From Akkermansiaceae bacterium (GTDB lineage Bacteria; Verrucomicrobiota; Verrucomicrobiia; Verrucomicrobiales; Akkermansiaceae), in contig JAHCBC010000006.1 of the NCBI GenBank assembly GCA_019634595.1, positions 62,001 through 126,000 on the forward strand: 64,000 nucleotides of DNA, in the 5' to 3' direction. Shown in pieces: positions 41,462-49,407 of this stretch (position 1 is the stretch's first letter; the number at the start of each line of letters is the position of its first letter). Under the pieces are notes generated by a model. It was not told the DNA's origin. It was given only the letters and a program-made list of their open reading frames with translations, and searched no databases. The position numbers were made by a program, and so were the translations under genes.

Positions 41462-42742
41462 ATGAAATATCTTCCCGTCCTTTACCTGGCTGTGCCGTTG
41501 TTCGGCCTCGTTGCCGGTTGGGCGACCGCACCGCCGGTGGATGTGGCGACCTCAGAGGGGAATGCCAGCCACCGCTCCGGTCACCGCGAGGACGCGGGCA
41601 GGCCCGGAACGGTGGAGGATCTCGTGCACTCCCTCAGCCAGCGGTTGGGAAAGCCCGGCGAGCCGGGTAAGGATCCGCTCATGCTTGTGCTGGCGGATTG
41701 GACGGATGGGGAGATCCGCACCGCGCTGGATGAGAGCATGCTCCATCCCGAGCTGATGCTTGGTGCAGGGCATTCCGCGGGGGTGACCCACAATCTTTTC
41801 CGCCAGCTCATCGGGCGGGACTTCGCCGCGGCGTCCGCATGGTTCGCGGCGCTCCCGCAGGACCGCCAGAACGCGCTTTCCGCCACCCTTCTCTGGAACT
41901 GGCCCGCGGACCGCCCGGAGGAAGGCCTCCGCTTCATCCGGGAGAACCGCGGCCTCTCCACCGGGCGGGACCAGCACATCCTCAACATCAACCTCAGCGC
42001 CGCCGCCGCCCGTGGGTCGGAGCACATGCTCGCCTTCATGCGCGGGCTGAAGGAAGAGGGTTACAGCGGCGGTTTTGAAACCATTTATGCCGTCAATGCG
42101 GGCGTCATCGCCGCCGTCTCGTTCCCCCAGGGGTTTGACTTTCCCGGCTTCCTTTCCTCACCGGAGGTGAACTTCATACCTCAGGGTGGGGGAGCGCAGG
42201 GTGCCGCCCTCCGCGCATGGAAGGAGCAGGACCGTGACGCGGTCTTCCAGTGGTTGCTTGAGAACCATGGCGCCAAGGTCCTTCAGATGGCGGAAAATCC
42301 GTGGGACTTCACCGATGGAACGTCCACATGGTTCAGCGGGAAGCTGTCCGCCCTTCAGCCCGCCCAGCGGGCGGAGTATCTGGGTGGCCGCCTCCGCTCA
42401 TGGACGCAGGATCCGGGCTTCTCCCGCCGCCTGCTGCAGGCTTCCAGCGGAACCCCCGTCCATCAGGAAATCCTCCGCCACGCCGTGCAGGGCATCTTCT
42501 ACGGGAAATATAGTGATACCCTGGACCTCGTGTCCGGCCTGCCGGACCCCGGCGAGCGCCTGCGCTTCCTGGAAAACCTGGAGGCAATGGCGCAGGAGGA
42601 GGGGTTTTACATGGACACCGTGCAGGGGGAGGAAGCGGTCCTCCGTGGAAAGCTCCGCTCCTGGGGTGCGGATGATGTCCGTGCGGAGGCCATCCTCACC
42701 CGCCTGAAGTCACAGCGGAAAAAGGAAGGGGAGGATCCATGA
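41462..42742 (+). CDS. Exported helical-repeat protein, ECF regulon, paralogue 1
   Basis: A 426-residue protein of unknown family. The ATG at 41462 precedes a signal anchor (YLPVLYLAVPLFGLVAGWAT); an in-frame ATG at 41381 lies inside the promoter sequence. The mature part is alpha-helical, with repeated aromatic/acidic helices of the type ASAWFAALPQDRQNALSATLL and AAALRAWKEQDRDAVFQWLL, reminiscent of TPR/Sel1-like solenoids. It shares a FPxGFDFxG motif and overall plan with the next gene, so the two are paralogues. They overlap by ATGA. Control by the ECF sigma factor is inferred from the shared promoter sequence. The function is unknown; an envelope stress role is possible. Confidence 0.75.
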   Translation: MKYLPVLYLAVPLFGLVAGWATAPPVDVATSEGNASHRSGHREDAGRPGTVEDLVHSLSQRLGKPGEPGKDPLMLVLADWTDGEIRTALDESMLHPELMLGAGHSAGVTHNLFRQLIGRDFAAASAWFAALPQDRQNALSATLLWNWPADRPEEGLRFIRENRGLSTGRDQHILNINLSAAAARGSEHMLAFMRGLKEEGYSGGFETIYAVNAGVIAAVSFPQGFDFPGFLSSPEVNFIPQGGGAQGAALRAWKEQDRDAVFQWLLENHGAKVLQMAENPWDFTDGTSTWFSGKLSALQPAQRAEYLGGRLRSWTQDPGFSRRLLQASSGTPVHQEILRHAVQGIFYGKYSDTLDLVSGLPDPGERLRFLENLEAMAQEEGFYMDTVQGEEAVLRGKLRSWGADDVRAEAILTRLKSQRKKEGEDP

Positions 42743-44049
42743 AAAACGCCCGCCTCCATTTCCTGCTGCTGTCCGTGCTGGGTGCCGCCACTGTCCTGCT
42801 CGGCCGGTACCTCCAGACCGGTGCCGCATCCGGTGGTGGGGGAGATGGACCCGCCGCTGCCTCCACCCTGCCCCCGGCCCGGCCGGGCCGGCCTGTTCCG
42901 GCTTCCTCCGTGCCCGGCACCGCGCATGACCTCGCCGCCCTGCGCCGCATCGCTGCCGGACTTTCCGCCGGAGATGCCGTGGAGAGCGGCCAGATTTCCC
43001 GCATGTCCACTCCCGCGCTGCGCGAGATGATCACCACGCTGGGTGCAAGCTTGTCGTCCGGTCCGGTCCCTGACGATTTCCAGGCACGCCATGAAGCGAT
43101 CCGCCTCGCGGCGGCGGAACTCTACCATCGCGACGGTGACGCCGCCCACGCCTGGGCGGAAAGCCTCTCCCCGGAAAGTCTGCGCGAGGCCGTCCTGAGG
43201 GCCGTCATTCTCGCAGCCGCCCGGGACCAACCGCTCCTGGCAAAATCATGGCTGGATCGTTTCCAGGCGGAACCCGGAGCGAAAAAGGTGTGGGACTTCC
43301 ACGATGTGGCCCTCCGTGGAGCCATGGAACGCGGAAACATGGAAGACATCGCCCGCCTCCTTTCGGAGCCGTTGTCGGACTCCGGACAGTTCCCCACCAT
43401 CGACTTTCCGGAGGGCTTCGACTTCGCGGGCCTTTTCGGAATCCTCGAGAAAAAGGCCGATCCCTCCGGCCCCTTCGCCCATTGGGCTCTCCGCGATCCG
43501 GACTCAGCGTGGGCCGCATTGAAAAAACGGCACAGCTCCGGAGAATACGCTTCCGGCTCCTTGGAGCATCTCTTTCCCATCCTGTTCCACGCCACTCTCC
43601 TGCGGGACGGCACGGACGAAGGGGTTGCCACCGCCATTGCCCGGCTGGGTGAGTTGTCTCCGGAGCAGCGTGGCCGGTGCCTGCTCGAGTTCCGGCTGGA
43701 ACGCGCGGGCATCTCCGTGGGAGCCGCCACCGCCCTTGCCACCCGCCTCCCGCCCGCAGACCGCCTGCCCCTCATCGCCAGCCTCCTGCGGCAGATCAGC
43801 CAGAAAGGTGTCCACGAAAAGTCCTTCGCCATCCTCGCCGCCCTTCCGCGGGAGGAGATGCTCGGCCATCTCGCCACCGCCTACCGGCAGGGTGCGGATC
43901 CAAGCGACCCTTTCGCCCATCCGGATGCGGCGAGACGGCCATCCGGGTTACCGGGAGGGATGGATGAAGCCACCAGCCGTTATTTCACCGATGCTGCCAC
44001 CCGCCTCCGGCTCACTCCGCAGGAGCTCGCCCGTATCTCCCGCCCATGA
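42739..44049 (+). CDS. Exported helical-repeat protein, ECF regulon, paralogue 2
   Basis: A 436-residue protein, start ATG 42739 overlapping the previous stop. A signal anchor (FLLLSVLGAATVLLGRYL) is followed by a Gly/Pro-rich linker of about 40 residues, then helical repeats (AAHAWAESLSPESLREAVLR, LAKSWLDRF). It carries the FPEGFDFAGLFG motif also found in paralogue 1. The family is not recognised. Co-transcription with paralogue 1 and position just before the sigma gene suggest a shared envelope-related role. Confidence 0.72.
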   Translation: MKNARLHFLLLSVLGAATVLLGRYLQTGAASGGGGDGPAAASTLPPARPGRPVPASSVPGTAHDLAALRRIAAGLSAGDAVESGQISRMSTPALREMITTLGASLSSGPVPDDFQARHEAIRLAAAELYHRDGDAAHAWAESLSPESLREAVLRAVILAAARDQPLLAKSWLDRFQAEPGAKKVWDFHDVALRGAMERGNMEDIARLLSEPLSDSGQFPTIDFPEGFDFAGLFGILEKKADPSGPFAHWALRDPDSAWAALKKRHSSGEYASGSLEHLFPILFHATLLRDGTDEGVATAIARLGELSPEQRGRCLLEFRLERAGISVGAATALATRLPPADRLPLIASLLRQISQKGVHEKSFAILAALPREEMLGHLATAYRQGADPSDPFAHPDAARRPSGLPGGMDEATSRYFTDAATRLRLTPQELARISRP

Positions 44050-44083
44050 CGGAACGGTCGATCTGTTTGATGGCAACCCCGGA

Positions 44084-44116
44084 GATTCTTGAATTGCGCA
44101 CCACCCGTTGTCGGCA
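44084..44116 (+). promoter_or_regulatory. Candidate ECF sigma promoter, copy 2 (autoregulatory)
   Basis: The second copy of the 33-bp sequence at 41357-41389, perfectly identical, 68 bp before the ECF sigma start at 44184. Sequence outside the 33 bp diverges quickly, as expected for a conserved functional site. Confidence 0.7.
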
Positions 44117-44183
44117 CAAGGTATGGGCCGTGACCGGCTGAACCTGAAGAGAAGGTGAAGGGGTGAAGATTTTTCCGTGAATC

Positions 44184-44840
44184 ATGAATAAACCGTCAGG
44201 GGATCCGTCGAAGAATGCGAAGGAGCTGTCCGGCCCCGTCGATTCCGAGCTGAACGACCCGGACGAGGACTTCCGGCTGGTCGCCAGAGCCCAGGGTGGC
44301 GACCTCAAGTCGTATGACGCCCTGATCACCCGCCACCGGGGGAAAATCTTCGCCATGATCCGCAACATGATCCACCAGGAAGCCGACGCGTGGGACCTCT
44401 CCCAGGAGGTCTTCATCAAGGCATGGCAGGCTCTGCCCCGCTTCGAGGCGAAGGCGCGCTTCTCCACATGGCTTTACCGGATCGCCCACAACGTGGTCTA
44501 TGACTTCACGCGGAAGCGGAAGATCGAGAGCGCGGGCGAGCTGAATGATGAAATCTTCAACCGCGACCGGATCGACCCGGCGGCGGTGGCGACACCCGGC
44601 GTGACCGAGGCTCCGGACGAGTCGATGGCCCACGGTGAGCTCCGTGCGAAGATCGAGGCCGCGCTCGGCAAAATATCCGCGGAACACCGGGAAGTCGTTA
44701 TTTTGAAAGACGTCCAGGGACTTTCGTATAAAGAGATTGCGGACGCGATGGACTGCACTCTCGGGACGGTGATGAGCCGCCTTTTCTATGCCCGTCAAAA
44801 ACTCCAAGCCCTCCTCAAAGATGAATACAACTCCCGATGA
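44184..44840 (+). CDS. ECF-type RNA polymerase sigma factor
   Basis: A 218-residue sigma factor with an N-terminal polar extension of about 30 residues. Region 2 spans ALITRHRGKIFAMIRNMIH, DLSQEVFIKAWQAL and TWLYRIAHNVVYDFTRKRK. Region 4 spans HREVVILKDVQGLSYKEIADAMDC and LGTVMSRLFYARQKLQALL. It directs RNA polymerase to promoters such as its own and that of the paralogue pair upstream. The ATG is preceded by a purine-rich AGGGGTGAAG. The gene overlaps the next one by 20 bp, so sigma and putative anti-sigma are made together. Confidence 0.95.
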   Translation: MNKPSGDPSKNAKELSGPVDSELNDPDEDFRLVARAQGGDLKSYDALITRHRGKIFAMIRNMIHQEADAWDLSQEVFIKAWQALPRFEAKARFSTWLYRIAHNVVYDFTRKRKIESAGELNDEIFNRDRIDPAAVATPGVTEAPDESMAHGELRAKIEAALGKISAEHREVVILKDVQGLSYKEIADAMDCTLGTVMSRLFYARQKLQALLKDEYNSR

Positions 44841-45417
44841 AGTGCTTTTGGCCCTGTGGCTGGACGACGAACTCGAAGGCGAGGATCTCGCCAAGGTGGA
44901 GTCGTGGGCGCTGACCCAGCCCGATCAGATCGCGGCGCGGGAGGAGGTCCGCGCCTGGCGGAAAACCATGGCCGCGGCCCTGCCCGCCGTGGAGGAACCT
45001 CCGTATCCGGACTTTTTCAACAGCCGGATCACGAAGGAAATCCGCGCCATGCAGTCCACGCCGGAGCAGATTGCTCCGGCGGCGCGGCCATCGTTCTGGC
45101 GCTGGCTTTTCCCTGCCACGGCATTCGCCGGCATGGCGCTGGCCTTCTGGGTCGGGACGAAGACCCATTCCGAGGGTGGCTCCACCCTGGTGAAAGATGG
45201 CGATGAAGGATCATCCCCGGTGTGGTACACCCCCGAGCAGGGTGTGGACGCGCAGTGGGTCAAAGGAACGGGATCTTCCACGGTCATCCTGCTGAAGGGG
45301 GTGAGCGCCATCCCGGACTCGATGGATTTCACGGAAACGGCGATGATCCAGCACGCGAAGGAATCGGATTCCACCGCCGGTGCGGAAACGCCGGGGCCAA
45401 CGAAAATTTCCCGATGA
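44821..45417 (+). CDS. Putative membrane-anchored anti-sigma factor
   Basis: A 198-residue protein. The start at 44821 lies inside the end of the sigma gene. The N-terminal ~90 residues are soluble and acidic (LLALWLDDELEGEDLAKVESW), like the anti-sigma domains that bind ECF factors. A single membrane helix (FWRWLFPATAFAGMALAFWV, ~88-107) puts the C-terminal ~90 residues in the periplasm, where a signal could be sensed. There is no HxxxCxxC zinc motif. Role assigned from position and topology. Confidence 0.75.
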   Translation: MNTTPDEVLLALWLDDELEGEDLAKVESWALTQPDQIAAREEVRAWRKTMAAALPAVEEPPYPDFFNSRITKEIRAMQSTPEQIAPAARPSFWRWLFPATAFAGMALAFWVGTKTHSEGGSTLVKDGDEGSSPVWYTPEQGVDAQWVKGTGSSTVILLKGVSAIPDSMDFTETAMIQHAKESDSTAGAETPGPTKISR

Positions 45418-45908
45418 ACCGCCGCCAAGGTCTCCGTCTCCTCCTGGGGCTGCTGCCGCTTTCTGCGGGCATGGCAGGTGCGCAGGATGATCCCGGCAAG
45501 GAGGCGATCGGCAAGGTCAACGTGAAGGTCTATTACGGGACCAAAGGCGACCCATCGGTGGCAGGCCCGCGTTTCAATGCCGTGGAGGGAGAGGTGGAGA
45601 AGCAACTGCGGGGTGCGCCGAACCTTGATTTCAAACATTTCCTGCTGCTGGGCGGCGACCAGCAGCCGCTTTTCCGTAGCTATGAGAACTGGGCGCAGCC
45701 GCTCAGGCCATCGGACGAGATTCTGGTGCGGTTCGAGGCGCGCAGCCGCCCGACGACGGATTCCGCGCGGCTGGATCTGGAGATCTGGATCTCCCGGAAG
45801 AAGATCCTGAAGACGGACGCGCTGCTGGGCGGGAGCACACCGCTTTTCATCCTGGGACCGGAATGGCGCGGGGGGCGGCTGATCATCGCAGTATCGCTTG
45901 CGTCCTGA
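45414..45908 (+). CDS. Small secreted protein of the ECF operon
   Basis: A 164-residue protein, start ATG 45414 overlapping the previous stop (ATGA). A signal peptide with an Arg-rich start (MNRRQGLRLLLGLLPLSAGMAGAQ) is followed by a beta-rich domain of ~140 residues (GKVNVKVYYGT, ILVRFEARSRPTTDSARLDLEIWISRKKIL). The family is not recognised. Position in the operon suggests an envelope function connected with the sigma response. Confidence 0.7.
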   Translation: MNRRQGLRLLLGLLPLSAGMAGAQDDPGKEAIGKVNVKVYYGTKGDPSVAGPRFNAVEGEVEKQLRGAPNLDFKHFLLLGGDQQPLFRSYENWAQPLRPSDEILVRFEARSRPTTDSARLDLEIWISRKKILKTDALLGGSTPLFILGPEWRGGRLIIAVSLAS

Positions 45909-45925
45909 GAAAAGCCGCGCAAAGT

Positions 45926-46606
45926 ATGTCCATGAAAAGTGCGATGGTGGTCTGGCTGGGCGTTGCGGGGATGGCTTTCGCGGGAAAGCTCACGTTCCCG
46001 GAGCCGGTGAAGGAGCTGGCACCCGGTCCGGGTGAGACGAAGGTGAAGGTGGATTTCCCTTTCACCAATGAAACGGACAAGACCGTGGTGGTGAAGGAAA
46101 CGCTCGGTGACTGTTCCTGCACCTCCATTGAGATTTCGGGCGGAAAGACGGCCTATGAACCGGGTGAGTCCGGCGTGATCCGGTTGAATTTCGACATCGG
46201 CGCCGCAGTCGGCAAGGTGGAGAAAGGTGCTTCCATCTGGGTGGACGGAGATGCGAAGGACGCACCGTCCCAACGGCTCACGATGAAGGTGGACATCCCG
46301 ATCCTCGTCGAGATGGAGCCGAAGACGCTGAAGTGGCAGGTGGGCCAGGAGACGGAACCGAAGACCATCAAGTTCCAGATGCACGGCGACAAGCCGATCC
46401 ACATCAAGTCCGTCACGCCTTCCACGGAAAATTTCGACCAGGAGCTGAAGACCATTGAGGATGGACGCAGCTATGAACTGGTGATCACGCCGAAAAATGT
46501 GAACAGCAAGGCGCTCGCCGTCTTCCGGGTGGAGACGGACTGCGAGGTTCCGAACCACCGGACGCAGCAGGTCTTCGCCGTGGTGAGCGCCCCCGTCGCG
46601 AAATGA
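45926..46606 (+). CDS. Secreted DUF1573 protein
   Basis: A 226-residue exported protein with signal peptide (MKSAMVVWLGVAGMAFAG; a second ATG at 45932 is equally plausible). The Ig-like DUF1573 domain shows FPFTNETDKTVVVKETLGDCSCTSIEI followed by YEPGESGVIRLNF in order, with the conserved CSC pair. A second Ig-like repeat follows. The domain is common in Bacteroidetes and Verrucomicrobia; its function is unknown. It is followed by the rhodanese gene with an ATGA overlap. Confidence 0.85.
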   Translation: MSMKSAMVVWLGVAGMAFAGKLTFPEPVKELAPGPGETKVKVDFPFTNETDKTVVVKETLGDCSCTSIEISGGKTAYEPGESGVIRLNFDIGAAVGKVEKGASIWVDGDAKDAPSQRLTMKVDIPILVEMEPKTLKWQVGQETEPKTIKFQMHGDKPIHIKSVTPSTENFDQELKTIEDGRSYELVITPKNVNSKALAVFRVETDCEVPNHRTQQVFAVVSAPVAK

Positions 46607-47058
46607 ACACCGCGGTCCAGTTGCTGGTGGTGGTGGGAGTGGCGGCGGCCGCCGCCGGAGGCACTTATCTGGTGAAAGGCCCGCCGGGCAAAGCGCTGGT
46701 GTGTGATCCCGCGACGCTGAAGCCGGGGGAGATCTGCCTGGAGCAGGTGCGGGAGCCGGTCGTCTGGATCGACGCACGGCCAAGGAAGGACTGGCAGGCG
46801 AATGGTCTGCCCGGATCCATCCTGTGGAACCTGGACGGAGCGGAAGACGCCGCCGCCTTTGAAGCGGAGGCGATGCAGAAGCTTTTCGAAAACCCGAAGG
46901 CGGTCGTCTATTGCTCGAACGAAGACTGCGGCGTGAGCCAGCAGGTGGCGGAAAAGATCCGCAAGCTGGACGCGGACTTCGACGTGAAGGCCCTGCGTGG
47001 CGGCTGGCAGGCGTTGAAAGAGGCGGGCCGGATCAAGGATTCCAGCGGAACTCCTTGA
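46603..47058 (+). CDS. Membrane-anchored rhodanese-domain protein
   Basis: A 151-residue protein with an N-terminal membrane helix (TAVQLLVVVGVAAAAAGGTYLV) and a single rhodanese domain (~residues 35-145). It shows WIDARPRKDWQANGLPGSI and VVYCSNEDCGVSQQVAEKI, the latter holding the predicted active-site cysteine. It would transfer sulfur or act on a thiol in the periplasm. DUF1573 plus rhodanese next to an ECF sigma suggests a thiol or envelope redox stress response. Its 3' end overlaps the convergent gene by 26 bp. Confidence 0.85.
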   Translation: MNTAVQLLVVVGVAAAAAGGTYLVKGPPGKALVCDPATLKPGEICLEQVREPVVWIDARPRKDWQANGLPGSILWNLDGAEDAAAFEAEAMQKLFENPKAVVYCSNEDCGVSQQVAEKIRKLDADFDVKALRGGWQALKEAGRIKDSSGTP

Positions 47059-48613
47059 TGTCGGTCACTTCCAGGTAGGGGTTCATGGGATCCTCCTCCT
47101 TGTTCCAGCGGAGCGTCACCTTTGCGGTGCGCGCCTGTCCGTAGCGGAAGCCGGAGCCTTCCGTCACCAGCATCTGGCCGAGTTTCGAGCCTTTGGTGAA
47201 GTAGGCGCTGCTGATCTCCTTCTCATTGTCGCGCGGCAGCAGCTTCAGTCGGAGCTTGTTCTCGTGGTTGGGCACGTTGCGGTCCGCGGTGGTCTGGGCA
47301 ACGGCGGAGACGACCAACTGGAAGGAGCGGATTTCCTCCGATGGCTGGCCTGCGAAGGTCTCCAGGCGTCCTCCGAAGCTGTCCAGGAACGGATCGACGA
47401 TGACTTTGGGCGTGCCGCCTTCGGCCGTGCGGACCAGCAGCAGCTCGGGATGTGCTTTCCCGGAGGCGTCCTTGAAATCCACGGCGTAGTAGAAATCCAT
47501 GGATCCATCCGGATTCGTCTCCTGGACTTCCGGAGCCACGGACGGGTTGGAAGGGAAGGGTTTGGTCAGGATGGATTCCTGGAGGGCGGCGGCCGGGGTG
47601 TGCGTCTCGATGAGAGGCAGGCGGGCATCCAGGTTCGACGCGGCGAGGAATTTCTCCACCACAGCCATCGCGGCGGTGCCAGGATGGGGTGCCTCCGGTG
47701 CCACCGGCGTGGCCGGGCCTGAAGGCGTCGCTGCCCCCGTCGGGTTGGTGGTGCGGTCAGGTCCGGGAAGATCGGCAGGTGTGGGTGGCTCCGGCGCGGG
47801 CTTGTCGGCGTGGGGCTTCGACGGGATGACCGGAGCGGCGATCGCCGCGGGATCTTCCCGGGAGAAAAGGATCAATCCTACGGAGACGCCAACCATCAGC
47901 AGGAGCGCGGCTCCGCTGATCAGGATCCGTGGAGTGATCCTGGACCGGGTTGGCGACGGGCGGTAGTCCCGGCCTTCCGCACGCGGCTGCGCGGCGGACT
48001 GGCGCTCGCTGATGGGGCGGGCGACAATCTCCGGTTGGTCCGAACTCCGCAGGCGGTTGCCCCGTGGCTCCATCTTGACGACCGTGGGTCCGGCGGAGGA
48101 GTTCCTCGGAGGCGGGATTGTCCCTTGCTGGGGATGATAGGAAGGCGGCGCTTCCTGTGGTGGCTGTGCCGGAGGGGCGTATTGGGGAGTCTGCGCGGGA
48201 GGGGGGGCGTAGTACTGTGGCGCCTGCTGCTGCGGTGGCGCGTACTGCTGGGGAGCTGGTTGCGCCGGCGGGGCGTAGTACTGTGGTGCCTGCTGCTGCG
48301 GCGCTGGCTGCGCGGGCGGCGTGTGATATTGGGGTGCCTGCTGTGCCGGAGTGGAGTACTGCTGCGGAGCCGGTTGGGCTGGCGGCGCGTACTGCTGTGG
48401 CACTTGCTGCGCGGGTGGCGCGTGGTGAGGTTGCTGGACGGCCTGTACCGGTAATGAGGAGATCGGCGGCTGTGGAGCCTCGATGAAGCTCGAGCAGATG
48501 GGACACGGCCCGCGCACCCCGGCCATGCTGAGGGGTACCGTGAGCCGCGATCTACAGGCGGGACAGAAGAACGTGAGGGAGGGAACCACAGTTTGCTTTG
48601 GAAAAGCTAACAA
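47033..48613 (-). CDS. Zinc-ribbon, Pro/Gln-repeat membrane protein of unknown function
   Basis: A 526-residue protein. An N-terminal zinc ribbon uses C17/C20 and C37/C40 (FFCPACRSRL, PCPICSS). Residues ~45-170 are a low-complexity region of tandem YAPPAQPAPQQ-type repeats. A basic region leads to one membrane helix (ILISGAALLLMVGVSVGLILF, ~230-250). A second Pro/Ala-rich linker is followed by a folded beta domain of ~200 residues to the C-terminus (FYYAVDFKDASGKAHPELLL, VTLRWNKEEDPMNPYLEV). It resembles multi-part Verrucomicrobia/Planctomycetes membrane proteins, and I cannot name a function. It lies 36 bp downstream of lexA on the same strand. Confidence 0.8.
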   Translation of the reverse strand: MLAFPKQTVVPSLTFFCPACRSRLTVPLSMAGVRGPCPICSSFIEAPQPPISSLPVQAVQQPHHAPPAQQVPQQYAPPAQPAPQQYSTPAQQAPQYHTPPAQPAPQQQAPQYYAPPAQPAPQQYAPPQQQAPQYYAPPPAQTPQYAPPAQPPQEAPPSYHPQQGTIPPPRNSSAGPTVVKMEPRGNRLRSSDQPEIVARPISERQSAAQPRAEGRDYRPSPTRSRITPRILISGAALLLMVGVSVGLILFSREDPAAIAAPVIPSKPHADKPAPEPPTPADLPGPDRTTNPTGAATPSGPATPVAPEAPHPGTAAMAVVEKFLAASNLDARLPLIETHTPAAALQESILTKPFPSNPSVAPEVQETNPDGSMDFYYAVDFKDASGKAHPELLLVRTAEGGTPKVIVDPFLDSFGGRLETFAGQPSEEIRSFQLVVSAVAQTTADRNVPNHENKLRLKLLPRDNEKEISSAYFTKGSKLGQMLVTEGSGFRYGQARTAKVTLRWNKEEDPMNPYLEVTDIKEFRWNP

Positions 48614-48649
48614 ACCATGGAATGCGAGTCAACAACCGTGAATTTCTCC

Positions 48650-49264
48650 TCAGGCAGCATGCCGGAGCAGCGCGACCAAGACTCCCTGGATGATCAGTTC
48701 ACGGGCGGGGATGAGGTCCGGGTAGTCCACATTTTCCGCCCGCAGGAAGGGCCGGCCTTTCTCGATGACGTAGCGTTTCAACGTGGTCTCACCGTCGATG
48801 AGGGCGGCGACGATGTCTCCCTTGCGCGGCTCGCGGAACTCGAGGATGACGGTGTCACCATGGCAGATGTGGGCGTCGATCATGGAGTCACCGCGGACCT
48901 TCAGGGCGAAAGTGCGGGCGTGCCGGGGAATGCCGATGGAGGTGATGTCGATGGAGACGCATCCTTCGCGCTCCGGCTCCGCATCCTGGGACATGCCGGC
49001 GGCGATGCTGCCGTAGATGGGGATATCGATGATCTCCGCGCGGTCCAGCTCCTCCGGAAAGATGACGGCGCGCGCTTTTCCCGGAAGGCGCTGGATCACG
49101 CCCTTGCGCTCCAGTGCGCGGAGGTGGCTCATCGCCGCGGTCTGGCTGGCGAAATTGAAGAAGTGCTGGATCTCCCTGGTGGACGGCATCACGCCGGTCC
49201 GCCTTTGGGCATTTCGGAGATATTCCAGGATCTCTTGCTGGCGGGAGGTGAGTTGGTTCGGCAT
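48650..49264 (-). CDS. lexA: LexA repressor
   Basis: A 204-residue SOS repressor. The start at 49264 (MPNQLTSRQQEILEYL) is preferred over the ATG at 49288, because the latter would overlap the LexA box at 49281-49294. The N-terminal winged HTH (residues 1-65) is followed by the hinge and the S24 peptidase domain: Ala-Gly cleavage site A89-G90 in SIAAGMSQ, catalytic S127 (RGDSMID) and K163 (TTLKRYV). It represses DNA-damage genes and self-cleaves on RecA filaments. Autoregulation is strongly suggested by the box. Confidence 0.95.
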   Translation of the reverse strand: MPNQLTSRQQEILEYLRNAQRRTGVMPSTREIQHFFNFASQTAAMSHLRALERKGVIQRLPGKARAVIFPEELDRAEIIDIPIYGSIAAGMSQDAEPEREGCVSIDITSIGIPRHARTFALKVRGDSMIDAHICHGDTVILEFREPRKGDIVAALIDGETTLKRYVIEKGRPFLRAENVDYPDLIPARELIIQGVLVALLRHAA

Positions 49265-49280
49265 GGGAGTGTTTGAACAG

Positions 49281-49294
49281 TGTTCCAAAGAACA
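49281..49294. promoter_or_regulatory. LexA box upstream of lexA
   Basis: TGTTC-CAAA-GAACA, a perfect dyad, lies 17 bp before the lexA start. It matches the TGTTC-N4-GAACA motif I recall as reported for verrucomicrobial LexA, so it also supports the taxonomic placement. Confidence 0.85.
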
Positions 49295-49407
49295 ATGTAA
49301 AATCGGCGGAGCTCCGCAAGCGCAAAAGAGCGGAATATTTCATCCTCTTCCGCCGGGCGCATGGAATCCGCTGGATATGACCACCGCCGGGAGATTGAGT
49401 TCGTGCC

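Noticed and set aside
48150..48450. Tandem short repeats as a possible CRISPR array
   Set aside because: They are in-frame Pro/Gln codon repeats within a coding region, with no spacer structure.
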